From contig NZ_LARY01000002.1 in NCBI RefSeq assembly GCF_003369925.1, positions 1 through 64,000 of the forward strand: a stretch of DNA of 64,000 nucleotides. Reading direction: 5' to 3'. This document shows positions 26,577-37,847 of this stretch, one piece after another. This DNA comes from Listeria kieliensis (GTDB taxonomy: Bacteria > Bacillota > Bacilli > Lactobacillales > Listeriaceae). Numbering within the stretch: position 1 is the stretch's first letter; each line of letters opens with the position of its first letter. Below the pieces are notes generated by a model that saw only the letters and a program-made list of their open reading frames with translations, had not been told where the DNA came from and made no database searches. The position numbers were made by a program, and so were the translations under genes.

Positions 26577-27572
26577 TTATTTTTCTGCTTTTTGGTCGAT
26601 TAAATCGGCGAATAAGCCATAGACATAATCTGTCGCATCAAAAGGCTCAAGGTCATCAATTTTTTCACCAAGACCAACGAATTTCACTGGAATTTCTAAT
26701 TCGTTTCGAATCGCGATCACGATTCCACCTTTCGCTGTCCCGTCGAGTTTCGTCAGCACAATCCCCGAAACGTCAGTTGCTTCTTTAAATTGTTTCGCTT
26801 GAACAAAAGCATTTTGCCCTGTTGTAGCATCTAAAACGAGCAACACTTCGTGCGGAGCATCTGGAATTTCACGTGCAATCACGCGTTTTACTTTTTCTAG
26901 TTCATTCATTAAGTTGACTTTGTTTTGCAAGCGTCCAGCCGTATCACAAAGTAGAATATCGGCTCCCTTTGCTTTGGCTGATTGAACAGCATCAAACACA
27001 ACTGCTGCGGGGTCACCGCCTTCTGCGTGTTTAATGATGTCAACACCAGCGCGTTCGCTCCAAACTTCTAGTTGGTCGATTGCTCCCGCCCGGAAAGTAT
27101 CTCCCGCCGCCAAAACGACTTTTTTACCTTCAGATTTAAATTGGTGAGCGAGCTTTCCAATCGTCGTCGTTTTTCCAACGCCGTTTACACCCACGAACAA
27201 AATCACGGTAAGACCATTTTCTTGGATATTTAAAGCTGGCTCCGCGTCCCCTGCGCCTTCATAGATGGCAACAAGCTTTTCAACGATGACGCCTTCCACC
27301 TCTTTTGGATCACTAATGTTTCGTAGCTTCACTTCTTGTTTGAGTTCATCAATCAAGTCCATCACGGTTTCAAAACCGACATCGGCTCCGATAAGTGCTT
27401 CTTCTACATCTTCAAAGAAGTCTTCATCCACTTTGCGGTAACGCGCCATGATTTCATTGAGCTTGCCAGAAAAGCTACTTCTTGTTTTCGTTAAGCCTTC
27501 TTTATATTTCTCGGATTTTTCTTCGTTTTGTTGCCCTGTCATTTTTTCTTTTAGTTTTTTGAAAAAAGTCAT
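26577..27572 (-). CDS. ftsY: SRP receptor FtsY
   Basis: A 331-residue SRP receptor GTPase. A short charged N-terminus is followed by the NG domain: [41 protein letters not shown], and the C-terminal [13 protein letters not shown]. It receives SRP-ribosome complexes at the membrane. Last gene of the smc operon, 14 bases after smc. Confidence 0.97.
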   Translation of the reverse strand: MTFFKKLKEKMTGQQNEEKSEKYKEGLTKTRSSFSGKLNEIMARYRKVDEDFFEDVEEALIGADVGFETVMDLIDELKQEVKLRNISDPKEVEGVIVEKLVAIYEGAGDAEPALNIQENGLTVILFVGVNGVGKTTTIGKLAHQFKSEGKKVVLAAGDTFRAGAIDQLEVWSERAGVDIIKHAEGGDPAAVVFDAVQSAKAKGADILLCDTAGRLQNKVNLMNELEKVKRVIAREIPDAPHEVLLVLDATTGQNAFVQAKQFKEATDVSGIVLTKLDGTAKGGIVIAIRNELEIPVKFVGLGEKIDDLEPFDATDYVYGLFADLIDQKAEK

Positions 27573-27586
27573 CGCATTGTTCTCCT

Positions 27587-30500
27587 TTACTTGATCAGTT
27601 CGGCTGTTTCTTCTAGTCTAACAGAGACCAGTTTTGAAACGCCAGATTCTTGCATCGTTACCCCGTAAAGTACATCGGCTTCTTCCATCGTGCCTTTGCG
27701 GTGCGTAATCACGATGAATTGTGTTGACTGTTCAAATTGCTTTAAATAGCGACTGAAACGAACCACGTTGGCTTCATCAAGTGCCGCTTCTACTTCGTCC
27801 AGAATACAAAACGGTACAGGTCGAACGCGAATGATCGCAAACAAGAGGGCGATTGCTGTTAATGCACGCTCTCCGCCTGAACGAAGCGAGAGATTTTGTA
27901 GTTTTTTCCCTGGCGGCTGTGCGACGATATCAATTCCAGTGGTTAACAAGTCTTCTGGATTTAAAAGAACAAGTTCTGCCTTTCCGCCTCCAAAAAGCTC
28001 AGGAAATACAGCAGAAAATTCATGTTTAATCGCTTCAAAGCTTTCACCAAAGCGTTTTTTCACTTCTTCATCCATCTCACCCATCACTTGGAATAGCGTT
28101 TCTTTAGCATTTAACAAGTCTTCTTGCTGACCTTTTAAGAAATCAAAGCGTTCACTAATCCTGTCGAATTCTTCGATTGCTCCTAAATTGACAGTCCCCA
28201 GTTCTTCAATAGAGCGCTTCAAGAGGCGCACCTTACCTCGAAGTTCTTCTTCTGGCATATCTGGTACTTCGCGTTCTTGTGCTTCTTCTAGAGAGACTCC
28301 GTACGTTTCAAGCAAGCGGTCCGCTCGGTTTTTCGCATCCACTTCTGCACGGCCAATTTCAATTTCAGCTTGGTTTTTCTGCTCAAGATAGAAACTTGCT
28401 TTATTGTTTTCTTCCGTGAGTTTTTCTTCGAGTTGCTTCACTTCTTTTTGCAGTTCCGAACGTTCTTCACTTAGCGTTTGAATTTTAAGGGCAGTCTCTT
28501 CTTTTTGCGCCCGTAGTTTTTCAATTTCACGACTGGTTTCCTCTACTGAAGTGGAAACGTTCGTCAAGTTATCTTGTAATGCTTGGATTTTCGATTCGGC
28601 TGCTTCTTTTTCTTGATATTGTTCAAAAAGAGCCGCTTCAATGCGTTCGACGTCATTTGTCGCCGTTTGTAGTTGTTCTTTTTGTGCCGCCATCTTCACT
28701 TGAAGCGCGGAAAGAACTTTTTCATCGGCTTTCTTTCGGCTGCTTGCTGCTTTGCTTTCTTCTGTCGTTTGCTGAATCTTCTGGTCAAGACTTTCGATTT
28801 CTTCACCTAATTTCAACTGATTCGAAAGAAGCTCTTCCTTGCGTTTCTTGAGAGCTGTCATTTCTTCTTCACCAGATTTCTTTTCTGCATCGTACAGCGA
28901 GAGTTGTTTGTTGATCCGCTCAAACGCCTCTAGCTCGCGTTCATGCTTGCTTTTCACTTCGTGTTCGCGCATCCGCAAGTTTTCACCGATTTGCCGCGTT
29001 TCTTCGAGCTCACTTCGCTTATTGGCCAGAACTTCTTTGGCTTTTTTCACGGTTTCTTCGTATTGCGCCGTTTCTCTTTCAAGCGCCGCAAGCACTTTTG
29101 CCAGTTCATCCAGTTCATTTTTCCGGCTGATGATTGAGGACTTACCTTGTTTCGTTGCTCCCCCTGTCATCGAGCCCCCAGCGTTAACTACGTCGCCGTC
29201 AAGCGTCACCACGCGGAAACGGTAATTTACGAGTTTCGCAAGTCTTGAAGCCCCACGCAAATCTTTGGCAAGAATCGTTGTTCCAAGGGTATTTAAAATG
29301 ACCGGAGCAAACTTTTCATCATAAGTGACTACTTCACTTGCAAGGTTAATAAAAGCAGGTTCGTTTCGAAGCGCACCACGAGTTGCTTCTGGAATATGAC
29401 GTGGCTGAATCGTCGAAAGAGGTAAAAATGTCGCGCGTCCAGCATGCGTCTTCTTCAAATATTGAATCGCTTCACGCGCCGCTTGATCGCTTTCAACGAC
29501 CACATGCTGCGCACTTGCTGACAGCGCGATTTCCATTGCTTTCCTGTAATCGGCTGGGATTTGAATGAGTTCAACTAATGCCCCGTGAATGCCGCCAAGC
29601 GTTTCTTTGGCTTTTAATACTTCACGAACGCCTTGGAAAAAGCCTGCATAATCTTCTGCCAGTTCGCCAAGCGTTTCTTTACGCGATTTAGTTTGCTGAA
29701 CTTTTTCATAATGCCGATAAAGTTCACGTTCCGCACGTTCAAATTCGTTCGTCTTTTGTTCCACAACTTGTTTCACATCTTGATAGATTCCAAGTTGTTC
29801 TTCAATTTCCAGGTGAATCTCGTCAAGTTCTTCGCGCATCTTTTCAGTTCGCTTCGCTTGCTCTTCACGCGTTTTCAAATGTTCTCGGTTTTCATGATCG
29901 AGTCGTGCCGTTTTAGCTTCCTGTTGCGCAATTTCGCGCTCCACATAGCCAATATCATTACGAATCGTCGTTTCTTGATATTTCAACTCGAATAAATCAC
30001 TTTTCTGGTTTTCAATCGCTTCTTCTGAAAGCGCATCATAATGTTTTAGTTTTTCAAGCAATTCTTTTTGCTCGCGTACTGAAACTTCATAAGCCGCTTC
30101 TTTTTCACGTTTTCCAGTCAGCAATTTCTCTTTTTCGGTTTCTAGTGATGCAATTTTTTCAAGCGCCTGCGCGAGCGTATCTTGCTGAATGCTCGCATTT
30201 TCACTACCATGCTTTTTCCTTTCAAGCACAAGGTTTCGTTCGCCTTCAAGTTGTTCCAGTCGCTCCGTTTCATGCAACAAGTCATTTCGCATTTTTTCAA
30301 GCGTTTCATCGGTTTCGGTGATTTTTTCTTTTCCCGAGAAAGCGTCCCCTTCAAGGTTCGCTATTTCTTTTCTAAGTTCAACGAGAGCCGCTTGATTCTC
30401 CATAAATTTGGTGCGGCTTCCCTCTAATTTTCTTGCAATTGCCTCTAACTCAAAAGCAATCAAGCCCACTTCATACTTTTCAAGCTCTTCTTGCTGGTAG

Positions 30501-31147
30501 AGGTAATCTTTCGCAATCGAAGCCTGAATTTCAAGCGGTTCGAGCTGTCCGTCCAGTTCGTGCAAAATATCTTCTACCCGATTTAAGTTTTCTTCTGTTT
30601 CAACAAGTTTGTTCTCCGCTTGTTTCTTGCGATTTTTGTATTTTAAAACGCCGGCTGCTTCTTCAAAAATGGAGCGCCGTTCTTCAGGTTTACTATTTAA
30701 AATTTCATCAATTTTCCCTTGTGAAATGATCGACATTGATTCTCTTCCAAGACCGGAATCCATAAATAAATCTACGATATCTTTCAAGCGACAAGTTTGC
30801 TTATTGATTAAAAATTCACTGTCCCCATTTCGGTAAATTCGTCTTGTGACAACTACTTCGCTGTAATCGAGCGGTAAGTAATGATCATCATTTGCAAGCA
30901 CAAGTGACACTTCAGCAAAATTAATCGGTTTCCGCGTGTCGCTTCCAGCAAAAATAACATCACCCATTCGTCCACCACGAAGGCTTTTTGCAGATTGCTC
31001 GCCCAAAACCCAGCGGATCGCTTCTGTAATGTTACTTTTCCCACTTCCGTTCGGTCCGACAACCGCTGTCATGCCAGGAACAAAATCGATTGCCACTTTA
31101 TCCGCAAAAGATTTAAATCCGTTCATTTCCAGTCGTTTTAACAGCAA
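27587..31147 (-). CDS. smc: Chromosome partition protein SMC
   Basis: A 1186-residue SMC ATPase that compacts and segregates chromosomes with ScpAB. Walker A GPNGSGKSN near residue 32, two long coiled coils (about 170-500 and 670-1030), the hinge between them with GG motifs (GDVVNAGGSMTGG), the signature LRSGGERALTA and Walker B CILDEVEAALD near the C-terminus. Full length. Follows rnc by 21 bases. Confidence 0.98.
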   Translation of the reverse strand: MLLKRLEMNGFKSFADKVAIDFVPGMTAVVGPNGSGKSNITEAIRWVLGEQSAKSLRGGRMGDVIFAGSDTRKPINFAEVSLVLANDDHYLPLDYSEVVVTRRIYRNGDSEFLINKQTCRLKDIVDLFMDSGLGRESMSIISQGKIDEILNSKPEERRSIFEEAAGVLKYKNRKKQAENKLVETEENLNRVEDILHELDGQLEPLEIQASIAKDYLYQQEELEKYEVGLIAFELEAIARKLEGSRTKFMENQAALVELRKEIANLEGDAFSGKEKITETDETLEKMRNDLLHETERLEQLEGERNLVLERKKHGSENASIQQDTLAQALEKIASLETEKEKLLTGKREKEAAYEVSVREQKELLEKLKHYDALSEEAIENQKSDLFELKYQETTIRNDIGYVEREIAQQEAKTARLDHENREHLKTREEQAKRTEKMREELDEIHLEIEEQLGIYQDVKQVVEQKTNEFERAERELYRHYEKVQQTKSRKETLGELAEDYAGFFQGVREVLKAKETLGGIHGALVELIQIPADYRKAMEIALSASAQHVVVESDQAAREAIQYLKKTHAGRATFLPLSTIQPRHIPEATRGALRNEPAFINLASEVVTYDEKFAPVILNTLGTTILAKDLRGASRLAKLVNYRFRVVTLDGDVVNAGGSMTGGATKQGKSSIISRKNELDELAKVLAALERETAQYEETVKKAKEVLANKRSELEETRQIGENLRMREHEVKSKHERELEAFERINKQLSLYDAEKKSGEEEMTALKKRKEELLSNQLKLGEEIESLDQKIQQTTEESKAASSRKKADEKVLSALQVKMAAQKEQLQTATNDVERIEAALFEQYQEKEAAESKIQALQDNLTNVSTSVEETSREIEKLRAQKEETALKIQTLSEERSELQKEVKQLEEKLTEENNKASFYLEQKNQAEIEIGRAEVDAKNRADRLLETYGVSLEEAQEREVPDMPEEELRGKVRLLKRSIEELGTVNLGAIEEFDRISERFDFLKGQQEDLLNAKETLFQVMGEMDEEVKKRFGESFEAIKHEFSAVFPELFGGGKAELVLLNPEDLLTTGIDIVAQPPGKKLQNLSLRSGGERALTAIALLFAIIRVRPVPFCILDEVEAALDEANVVRFSRYLKQFEQSTQFIVITHRKGTMEEADVLYGVTMQESGVSKLVSVRLEETAELIK

Positions 31148-31168
31148 ACTGCTTCTCTCCTTCCGTTC

Positions 31169-31858
31169 CTAGTTCCGCATCATTTGCCGAACTGCAAACT
31201 CGGCTGCATTTTGTTCGGCTTGTTTTTTGGTTCGTCCTGTTCCTTTTCCAAGAACTTGTCCATTCACAACTACTTGTGCTTCAAATGCACGGCTGTGTGC
31301 TGGCCCACTTTCACCTAAAATATCATATTGGATCAGCACATCACGATCGCGTTGCACAATTTCTTGGAGTTGTGTTTTATAGTCGACCGTCTCCATAAAG
31401 ACACCTGTATCAATCTTCGGAAAAACTACGCGCTCTAAAAATTGAATCACTTTTGCGAGCCCGTTATCAAGATAGAGCGCGCCAATAAAGGCTTCAAACA
31501 CATCCGCAAGAAGCGCTGGACGATTTCTACCGCCTGCTTTTTCTTCTCCTTTTCCAAGTTGAACATATTTGGAAAAATGGACGCTATCTGCAAATTCAAC
31601 AAGTGATGGTTCGCAAACGATCGCTGCGCGCATTTTGGTCATTTGGCCTTCTGCCATGTCCGGATACTTTTTAAATAAATAATCAGATACGGTTAATTCA
31701 AGTACCGCATCACCTAGAAATTCTAATCTTTCATTGTCTTTTAAATGTTCTTTACGGTGTTCGTTGACATAGGAAGAATGGGTAAACGCCGTTTGTAACA
31801 ACGTAATATCTTTAAAGGTAAAACCCACACTTTCTTGCAATTCATCCCAGTTATTCAT
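31169..31858 (-). CDS. rnc: Ribonuclease III
   Basis: A 229-residue RNase III cutting double-stranded RNA, including 30S precursor rRNA. The signature [21 protein letters not shown] carries the metal-binding acidic residues; a C-terminal double-stranded-RNA-binding domain follows (about 155-225). In type II CRISPR systems this host enzyme also processes crRNA:tracrRNA, which matters if the array here is served in trans. A highly structured 170-base leader precedes it. Confidence 0.97.
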   Translation of the reverse strand: MNNWDELQESVGFTFKDITLLQTAFTHSSYVNEHRKEHLKDNERLEFLGDAVLELTVSDYLFKKYPDMAEGQMTKMRAAIVCEPSLVEFADSVHFSKYVQLGKGEEKAGGRNRPALLADVFEAFIGALYLDNGLAKVIQFLERVVFPKIDTGVFMETVDYKTQLQEIVQRDRDVLIQYDILGESGPAHSRAFEAQVVVNGQVLGKGTGRTKKQAEQNAAEFAVRQMMRN

Positions 31859-31884
31859 GAACTTGTTCCTCTCCTTTTCTTAAT

Positions 31885-32005
31885 CAAGTTCATTTTCTAA
31901 ACAGCTCGCTCTAAAAGCTGCTTAGAAAATAAACCTCTTCTCTGTAGAAAAAGAGGCTGCCAAATTGCTTCTCCTTCGCTTAAGTGCTGGGGGGAGCAAT
32001 CTGAC
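31885..32005 (-). promoter_or_regulatory. Structured leader before rnc (three hairpins)
   Basis: Between acpP and rnc are three consecutive hairpins: an ATTGCT / AGCAAT stem (31964-32000); CCTCTT / AAGAGG (31934-31956) followed on minus by TTTATTTT, terminator-like; and a 15-bp stem with one G-U pair, ATTTTCTAAGCAGCT / AGCTGTTTAGAAAAT (31892-31930), 30-40 bases before the rnc start. The middle one may attenuate read-through from acpP; the last is long enough to be an RNase III substrate. Confidence 0.6.
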
Positions 32006-32030
32006 ACCCTCATTTATCTTTTCGCTGAAA

Positions 32031-32270
32031 TTATTGGTGTGCCTCTATGTACTTCACTGCGTCACCAACTGTTGAAAGTTTTTCAGCGTCGTCATCAGAG
32101 ATTTCCATATCAAATTGGTCTTCAAGTTCCATTACAAGTTCAACAACGTCTAGAGAATCAGCTCCTAGATCGTCTTTGAAGGAAGCTTCCAAAGTTACTT
32201 TAGACGCTTCAACTCCTAAACGGTCGACAACGATCTCTGTAACTTTTTCCAATACTTCTTGTTCTGTCAT
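32031..32270 (-). CDS. acpP: Acyl carrier protein
   Basis: A 79-residue acidic ACP; the phosphopantetheine Ser is in [15 protein letters not shown]. It carries the growing acyl chain. The ATG at 32270 is nine bases after GGAGGTG; a GTG start upstream would lie inside that site. Follows fabG by 61 bases. Confidence 0.97.
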   Translation of the reverse strand: MTEQEVLEKVTEIVVDRLGVEASKVTLEASFKDDLGADSLDVVELVMELEDQFDMEISDDDAEKLSTVGDAVKYIEAHQ

Positions 32271-32331
32271 GGTTAACTTCACCTCCCTTCAAGTATTATA
32301 TAAGAAAACATTCCGCGCGTAAACAGTTAAT

Positions 32332-33078
32332 TTACATGTTCATGCCGCCATCTACGGAAAGCACTTGCCCCGTAATATAACTTGCTTCATCACTTACAAG
32401 GAACAACACGGCATTTGCAATGTCTTCTGTCTTTCCGTAAGCATGGAGCGGAATCTGATCTAACATCATTTCTTTTGTTTTTTCATCCAGTTCATCTGTC
32501 ATATCTGTTTGGATAAATCCTGGTGCAACGGCATTAACATTAATACCGCGTGGAGCCATTTCGCGTGCTGTTGTTTTCGTTAGTCCGATAACGCCCGATT
32601 TGCTCGCTACATAGTTGGCTTGGCCGGCATTCCCGACAATCCCTACAACGGAGGCCATATTCAAGATTTTGCCAGCGCGTTGTTTCATCATCGTGCGACT
32701 CACTGCTTTTGTACAAAGGAAGGTTCCTTTTAGATTGATGTTGATCACATCATCCCATTCTTCTTCTTTCATGCGCATCAATAGATTATCCCGTGTGATC
32801 CCCGCATTATTTACCAAGATGTCGATCCGGCCAAAACGGCTCACTACTTCTTTAAAGAAAGCATCCACATCTTCTGGGCTCGAAACATCTGCTTTCATCG
32901 CTTCAGCTTCGATACCAAATTCGCTAATCAGATCCAGTGTTTCTTTCGCTGCATCAGCCCGGCCACCGTAGTTAAAAAAGATATTCGCGCCTTCTTCGGC
33001 AAGCTTCAATACGATTTCACGTCCGATTCCACGCGAGCCACCTGTAACAACTGCCACTTTCCCGCTAAGTTTGCCCAT
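32332..33078 (-). CDS. fabG: 3-oxoacyl-ACP reductase
   Basis: A 248-residue short-chain dehydrogenase reducing 3-oxoacyl-ACP with [16 protein letters not shown] cofactor loop, NNAG, the Ser-Tyr-Lys triad (ASVVG, YVASK), and C-terminal [14 protein letters not shown]. Its ATG directly follows the fabD stop. Confidence 0.97.
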   Translation of the reverse strand: MGKLSGKVAVVTGGSRGIGREIVLKLAEEGANIFFNYGGRADAAKETLDLISEFGIEAEAMKADVSSPEDVDAFFKEVVSRFGRIDILVNNAGITRDNLLMRMKEEEWDDVININLKGTFLCTKAVSRTMMKQRAGKILNMASVVGIVGNAGQANYVASKSGVIGLTKTTAREMAPRGINVNAVAPGFIQTDMTDELDEKTKEMMLDQIPLHAYGKTEDIANAVLFLVSDEASYITGQVLSVDGGMNM

Positions 33079-34014
33079 TTAGTTTCCTCCTTTAAGTTCC
33101 GCAATCACTTCTTCAAGGCTTGCTACATCGGATGCGTTCAAGACTTTCACATCGCGATCAATTTTTTTGATGAGACCAGACGCTACTTTCCCAGCTCCGA
33201 TTTCAACAAACGTATCCACACCTTGCGCAATCAGTTCACGAATGGATTGTTCAAATCGAACTGGCGAATAAATTTGCCGAACGAGTTTATCTTCCAGTTC
33301 TGCTTTGTCTGTCAAAAGCGCTGCATCCACATTGTTGATAACGGGGATCGCCCCATCTTGGATCGTAACGGTTTTGAGGACATCTGCAAATTTTTCAGCT
33401 GCCGGCTTCATTAATTCCGAATGGAACGGTCCGCTAACAGCAAGCGGCATCACGCGTTTAGCTCCTTTTTCTTTAAGATCTTCCGTCGCTTGCTCGATGC
33501 CTTCTTTCGATCCAGAAATCACAATTTGGCCGGGACAATTATAGTTGGCAATTTGAACAGGGAGAGAAATCGCCTCTGTCACACTTTCAATCGTTTCCGC
33601 ATCCAGTCCAAGAACAGCTGCCATTGCACCAGCCCCATCTGGAACAGCCGCTTCCATCAATTTCCCGCGTTGATGGACAAGATAAACAGCATCAGCCGCT
33701 GTTAAAAAATCGGCCGCAACAAGTGCGCTATATTCGCCAAGACTGTGTCCGATGGCATAATCCGCTTTGATTCCTGCTTCTTCTAACACACGCAAAATTG
33801 CAGCGCTTGTCGCAACGAGTGCAGGCTGTGCATTTTCAGATTTTGTCAGCAATTCTTGCGGACCAGCCGAAATTAATTCCGTAAGTGAAAACCCGAGTTT
33901 CTCGTCTGCTTGGTCAAAAACAGCTTTTGCTTCTGGGTATTTTTCGCTAACATCCTGCCCCATTCCCACTTTTTGAGAACCTTGGCCAGGAAACACAAAG
34001 GCTAGCTTGTTCAT
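33079..34014 (-). CDS. fabD: Malonyl-CoA:ACP transacylase
   Basis: A 311-residue malonyltransferase; nucleophile Ser in [22 protein letters not shown] at the N-terminus, catalytic His in SGPFHSELM. It loads malonyl units on ACP. Overlaps plsX by four bases. Confidence 0.97.
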   Translation of the reverse strand: MNKLAFVFPGQGSQKVGMGQDVSEKYPEAKAVFDQADEKLGFSLTELISAGPQELLTKSENAQPALVATSAAILRVLEEAGIKADYAIGHSLGEYSALVAADFLTAADAVYLVHQRGKLMEAAVPDGAGAMAAVLGLDAETIESVTEAISLPVQIANYNCPGQIVISGSKEGIEQATEDLKEKGAKRVMPLAVSGPFHSELMKPAAEKFADVLKTVTIQDGAIPVINNVDAALLTDKAELEDKLVRQIYSPVRFEQSIRELIAQGVDTFVEIGAGKVASGLIKKIDRDVKVLNASDVASLEEVIAELKGGN

Positions 34015-35018
34015 ATTGTTTCTCCTCCTAATTTTCCTTGGTCAATTTCTGATTTGATGGTTTCGACCATTTGTTTTTGAATCATATCACGTGCTTGACG
34101 GATAGTTGTAAAAATCCCGTGTGCGTTTGAAGAGCCATGCGCTTTAATGACAGGAGCTTGTACGCCGAAAAGACAAGCGCCTCCGTATTCGCTGTAATCC
34201 ATCTTAGCTCGGAGTGCGAGTAAATCTTTTTTCAGCACACCCGCCGCGAGTTTATTCTTAAAGCTATTCATCAAGCTCATTTTAAGCATCGAGAAAAAGG
34301 CAGCTCCTGTTCCTTCTAAGCTTTTTAGCACCATGTTGCCAGTAAAGCCATCTGTTACAACCACATCTGCTACGTCCATGAGCAAATCTCTCGATTCGAT
34401 ATTTCCGACAAAATGATAAGCCGTTTGTTCTTTCATCAGTTCAAACGCTTTTTTAGTCAATTCGTTTCCTTTGGTTTCTTCCGTCCCAATGTTTAATAGC
34501 CCAATGCGAGGTCGATCAATTTTCCGCACTTTTTCCGCATAGATCGAGCCCATCAAGCCAAACTGGAGTAAATGCTCCGCTTTTGCATCCGAGTTTGCCC
34601 CGAGATCAAGCATAACAAAACCTTTGCCGCTAATCGTTGGAAGCGTTGGTGCAAGCGCAGGGCGTTCGATTCCTTTAATTCTTCCGATAACAAATAAACC
34701 GGTCGACATAAGCGCCCCCGTATTTCCAGCAGAAATGCAGGCATCCGCTTCTCCGTCTTTAACCGCCGTTGCCGCAAGGACCATTGATGCATTTTTCTTG
34801 CGTTTTACGGCACGAACCGGTTCATCATCACTTTCGATTTTTTCATCTGTATGTACAATTGTGACACGCGTTTTGTCTGTCAAATGTTCTAAAATTGCTT
34901 CTTCTTTTCCAAATAGAATAAACTCAACATCTTTAAATTGTTTAGCGGCTTCCATGACTCCTAAAACGATTTCTTTTGGTGCATTGTCACCGCCCATGGC
35001 ATCAATTGCTATTTTCAT
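34011..35018 (-). CDS. plsX: Phosphate acyltransferase PlsX
   Basis: A 335-residue PlsX converting acyl-ACP to acyl-phosphate for phospholipid synthesis ([48 protein letters not shown]). Overlaps fapR and fabD by four bases each, so the cluster is tightly coupled. Confidence 0.97.
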   Translation of the reverse strand: MKIAIDAMGGDNAPKEIVLGVMEAAKQFKDVEFILFGKEEAILEHLTDKTRVTIVHTDEKIESDDEPVRAVKRKKNASMVLAATAVKDGEADACISAGNTGALMSTGLFVIGRIKGIERPALAPTLPTISGKGFVMLDLGANSDAKAEHLLQFGLMGSIYAEKVRKIDRPRIGLLNIGTEETKGNELTKKAFELMKEQTAYHFVGNIESRDLLMDVADVVVTDGFTGNMVLKSLEGTGAAFFSMLKMSLMNSFKNKLAAGVLKKDLLALRAKMDYSEYGGACLFGVQAPVIKAHGSSNAHGIFTTIRQARDMIQKQMVETIKSEIDQGKLGGETI

Positions 35019-35605
35019 TTTTCGTCAGTCCTTTTTACTTTTTCTGTGGCATGATACATTTCAAACTTGCCTTTTAACACGATTTCATCGCCAACATAAC
35101 TGCGCACATCCACAATAGTGATCGTCCGTTCACCCGTTCGCTTCCTAACGAGTGCTTTTGAGACCACTCGCTCATGAAGCTTGACTTGACGAACAAATCG
35201 GACTGTAGCTTGTGTAGTCAGTGCAAGTTCGTTTGGAATGACCGCTGTCGCAAGTGAATTTGCCTGTGCAAACAAATGGTGTCCCCGCGCGATGTTATTT
35301 CGCTTGAAAACATGTTCTTCTTTCACATCAAAAATCGAAATGGCACTTTCACCAAGCTTGATGTCAATAATCTCACCGATCACTTCTTCAAGCGGCAAAC
35401 TTTTAACAGAGTCGGTAAAATTTTCACTCGCAACATGTTTAATTCGTTCTCGTAGTTCGGGAATCGAAAGAGCCACGCGATCAAGCCGAACCGTTTGTAC
35501 GCTTACGTTAAATGTCTTTGCCAGTTCGTCATCGGTAATAAACGGATTCGCTTCGATGACTTCCTGTAATTTGGCTTGTCGCTCCTTCTTCGGATACTTT
35601 TTCAT
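35015..35605 (-). CDS. fapR: Fatty-acid biosynthesis repressor FapR
   Basis: A 196-residue repressor: N-terminal helix-turn-helix ([22 protein letters not shown]) and a hot-dog domain that senses malonyl-CoA ([33 protein letters not shown]). It controls its own operon; a FapR-like operator lies 32 bases upstream of the ATG. Confidence 0.96.
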   Translation of the reverse strand: MKKYPKKERQAKLQEVIEANPFITDDELAKTFNVSVQTVRLDRVALSIPELRERIKHVASENFTDSVKSLPLEEVIGEIIDIKLGESAISIFDVKEEHVFKRNNIARGHHLFAQANSLATAVIPNELALTTQATVRFVRQVKLHERVVSKALVRKRTGERTITIVDVRSYVGDEIVLKGKFEMYHATEKVKRTDEK

Positions 35606-35636
35606 TCGAATTCCTCATCTCTTTTGATTGATGCTC

Positions 35637-35653
35637 CTAATACCTACTACTAA
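35637..35653 (-). promoter_or_regulatory. FapR operator
   Basis: The minus-strand 17-mer TTAGTAGTAGGTATTAG fits the FapR consensus (TTAGTA-N-TAGGTACTAA type) at about 14 of 17 positions and lies in the fapR 5' region, as in other Bacilli. It supports feedback control by malonyl-CoA. Confidence 0.75.
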
Positions 35654-35662
35654 ATTTAAGCT

Positions 35663-35702
35663 AAAAAAACGGGATAGGAAAAACCAAATGATTCTCCCAT
35701 CC
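35663..35702 (-). terminator. Terminator of recG
   Basis: GGATGGGA / TCCTATCC stem (one G-U pair; 35672-35679 with 35695-35702) followed on minus by CGTTTTTTTA, about 70 bases after the recG stop. Confidence 0.75.
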
Positions 35703-35774
35703 AATCTTGTTGCATTTTAAGTTTACGCTAATATGTTATATAAAAAGTGAGCAGCTTGCAAGTTTTTTCTGTTT

Positions 35775-37847
35775 TTAGTCCAATTTTTCCTCACTGAAAA
35801 CGCCCAATGATTCCAGTAAATTTCGTAGCTGCGTAAATCTGGGTTCATTCATAAAATCTTCTTCAAAAATCATCTTGGCCGCATCTTGACGTGCTAGCTC
35901 GAGTACCCGGTAATCGTGCACCATATCCGCCACTTTAAATTCAGGAATACCGCTTTGCTTTTTCCCGAAAAAGTCACCAGGCCCACGAAGCTCCAAATCG
36001 CGCTCACTTAATGCAAAGCCATCGTTAGTTTCCGTCATGATTGTCATTCGTTCTTTCCCGACTTCTGTTTTGGGATCGGCAATTAAAATGCAGTAAGATT
36101 GATGACTGCCACGCCCGACTCGTCCGCGCAACTGATGCAACTGCGATAAGCCAAACCTATCCGCGTCATAAATCACCATCATCGTCGCATTCGGCACGTT
36201 CACGCCAACCTCAACAACAGTCGTTGAAACCAAACAGTCGATCGCTCCGTCGTTAAACTCGCGCATCAGTTCCTCTTTTTCTACTGGAAGTAATCTGCCG
36301 TGCATGAGTCCAGGTGTGTACTTCCCTTTCCATTTCCCAAGCAAAATATTGTAAAAATCAACCGCATTTTGAACATCTAACTTCTCAGATTCCTCGATCA
36401 GCGGACAAATCACATAAACTTGTCGACCTTGTTCAATTTCCTTTTCCATAAACGAAATCACTCGGTCAAGCATCTCGTGTTTCACCCAAAAGGTCTCAAT
36501 TTCTTTTCGACCTGCCGGAAGCTCATCAATGATCGACACATCCATTTCCCCGAAAGCCGTAATCGCGAGCGTTCGTGGGATTGGCGTTGCCGTCATGAAA
36601 AGCACATCGGGATATTCTCCTTTTTCACGCAAAAAACGACGCTGATTTACACCAAAGCGGTGCTGCTCATCTGTGATGACAAGCCCAAGTCTCTTAAAAA
36701 TAACATCATCTTGAATGAGCGCATGCGTTCCAATCAGCACATCGAGTTCGCCCGCTTCAAGCATAGCCAAAAGTTCGCGTCTCTTTTTACCTTTCACACT
36801 ACTTGTCAAAAGCCCAACCGTGATATTAAAAGGCTCAAGGAGTTCAAAAAGTGAATCCGCATGTTGCTCTGCCAAAATCTCAGTTGGTACCATTAAAGCG
36901 CTTTGGAAGCCACTTGAGGCGGCTGCAAACATCGCGATGCTTGCGACAACCGTTTTCCCAGAACCCACGTCGCCTTGAAGCAAGCGATTCATGTGAAAAT
37001 GTGACTTCATATCACCACTGATTTCATTGACCACTCGTTTTTGCGCATTTGTTAGAGGAAATGGAAGCGAATCAATATAGCGACGCAGCTCATGGACATC
37101 ATAATCAATCGAAATGCCGCCAGAGCGCTCTCGCTCGATTTTACGGAAAAACTGCATCTTCATTTGAAACAGCAAAAATTCCTCATAAACCATGCGTCTG
37201 CGTGCTTGTTTTAATTCCGCTTCACTTTTTGGGAAATGCAAAATTCGAACAGCATCCGCCCGAGAAATTAATTGATAGGCCTGCAAGAACTCCTGAGGAA
37301 TAACTTCCTCAATTTGATTCCCGTAAAGTTCAAAAGCTTGCTTTGTATATTTCAAAATTGTCTTGTTACGCAAGTTCCCTTTTAAACGATAAACGCCTTC
37401 AAAATTTTCTTCTTGCGCTTTTAAGCCCGCATGAAATTTACTTGCGGTGATTTGTGCCCGGTTCCGATCCCATTTCCCGGAAATCGTCACTTCACTATTT
37501 AATTCAATTTTATTTTTTAAATAAGGCTGATTAAAAAAATCAATTTTTAAAACTTGGCCACTTGCCGACAGACGAAAGGATAGTTTTGATTTTTTTCGGC
37601 CATAGTAAGAAACAGTCGGTTCCGTTAAAACTTCTCCAAATACCGTAATCCGTTCCCCGTTGTCCACTTCCGTTAAATCACGCATTCGGTAATCTTCATA
37701 CCGGTAAGGAAAATTCCAAAGCAATTCATAAATTGTTGCAATGCCGAGCTCTTTAAATGCTTTAGCTGTTTCCGCGCCAATTCCTTTAAGTGCCGTCAGT
37801 GGGATTTCATTTAAATTATTCGCCAATGCCGTCTGGCGACAAACCAA
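35775..37847 (-). CDS. recG: ATP-dependent DNA helicase RecG
   Basis: A 690-residue helicase that remodels stalled forks and branched DNA. An N-terminal wedge/OB domain (LKGIGAETAKAFKELGI... NFPYRYEDYR) is followed by the helicase core: LLQGDVGSGKTVVA, ITDEQHRFG, FMTATPIPRTL, STTVVEVGVNVPNAT, QLRGRVGRG. The start is uncertain: the open frame overlaps sdaAA and no good ribosome-binding site is seen; TTG at 37826 (giving M-ANNLNEIPL) would match the usual N-terminus better. Confidence 0.95.
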   Translation of the reverse strand: MVCRQTALANNLNEIPLTALKGIGAETAKAFKELGIATIYELLWNFPYRYEDYRMRDLTEVDNGERITVFGEVLTEPTVSYYGRKKSKLSFRLSASGQVLKIDFFNQPYLKNKIELNSEVTISGKWDRNRAQITASKFHAGLKAQEENFEGVYRLKGNLRNKTILKYTKQAFELYGNQIEEVIPQEFLQAYQLISRADAVRILHFPKSEAELKQARRRMVYEEFLLFQMKMQFFRKIERERSGGISIDYDVHELRRYIDSLPFPLTNAQKRVVNEISGDMKSHFHMNRLLQGDVGSGKTVVASIAMFAAASSGFQSALMVPTEILAEQHADSLFELLEPFNITVGLLTSSVKGKKRRELLAMLEAGELDVLIGTHALIQDDVIFKRLGLVITDEQHRFGVNQRRFLREKGEYPDVLFMTATPIPRTLAITAFGEMDVSIIDELPAGRKEIETFWVKHEMLDRVISFMEKEIEQGRQVYVICPLIEESEKLDVQNAVDFYNILLGKWKGKYTPGLMHGRLLPVEKEELMREFNDGAIDCLVSTTVVEVGVNVPNATMMVIYDADRFGLSQLHQLRGRVGRGSHQSYCILIADPKTEVGKERMTIMTETNDGFALSERDLELRGPGDFFGKKQSGIPEFKVADMVHDYRVLELARQDAAKMIFEEDFMNEPRFTQLRNLLESLGVFSEEKLD

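Noticed and set aside
28839-29225. Ser-rich plus-strand frame opposite smc
   Set aside because: Antisense of the coiled-coil codons; no start site or homology-like motif.
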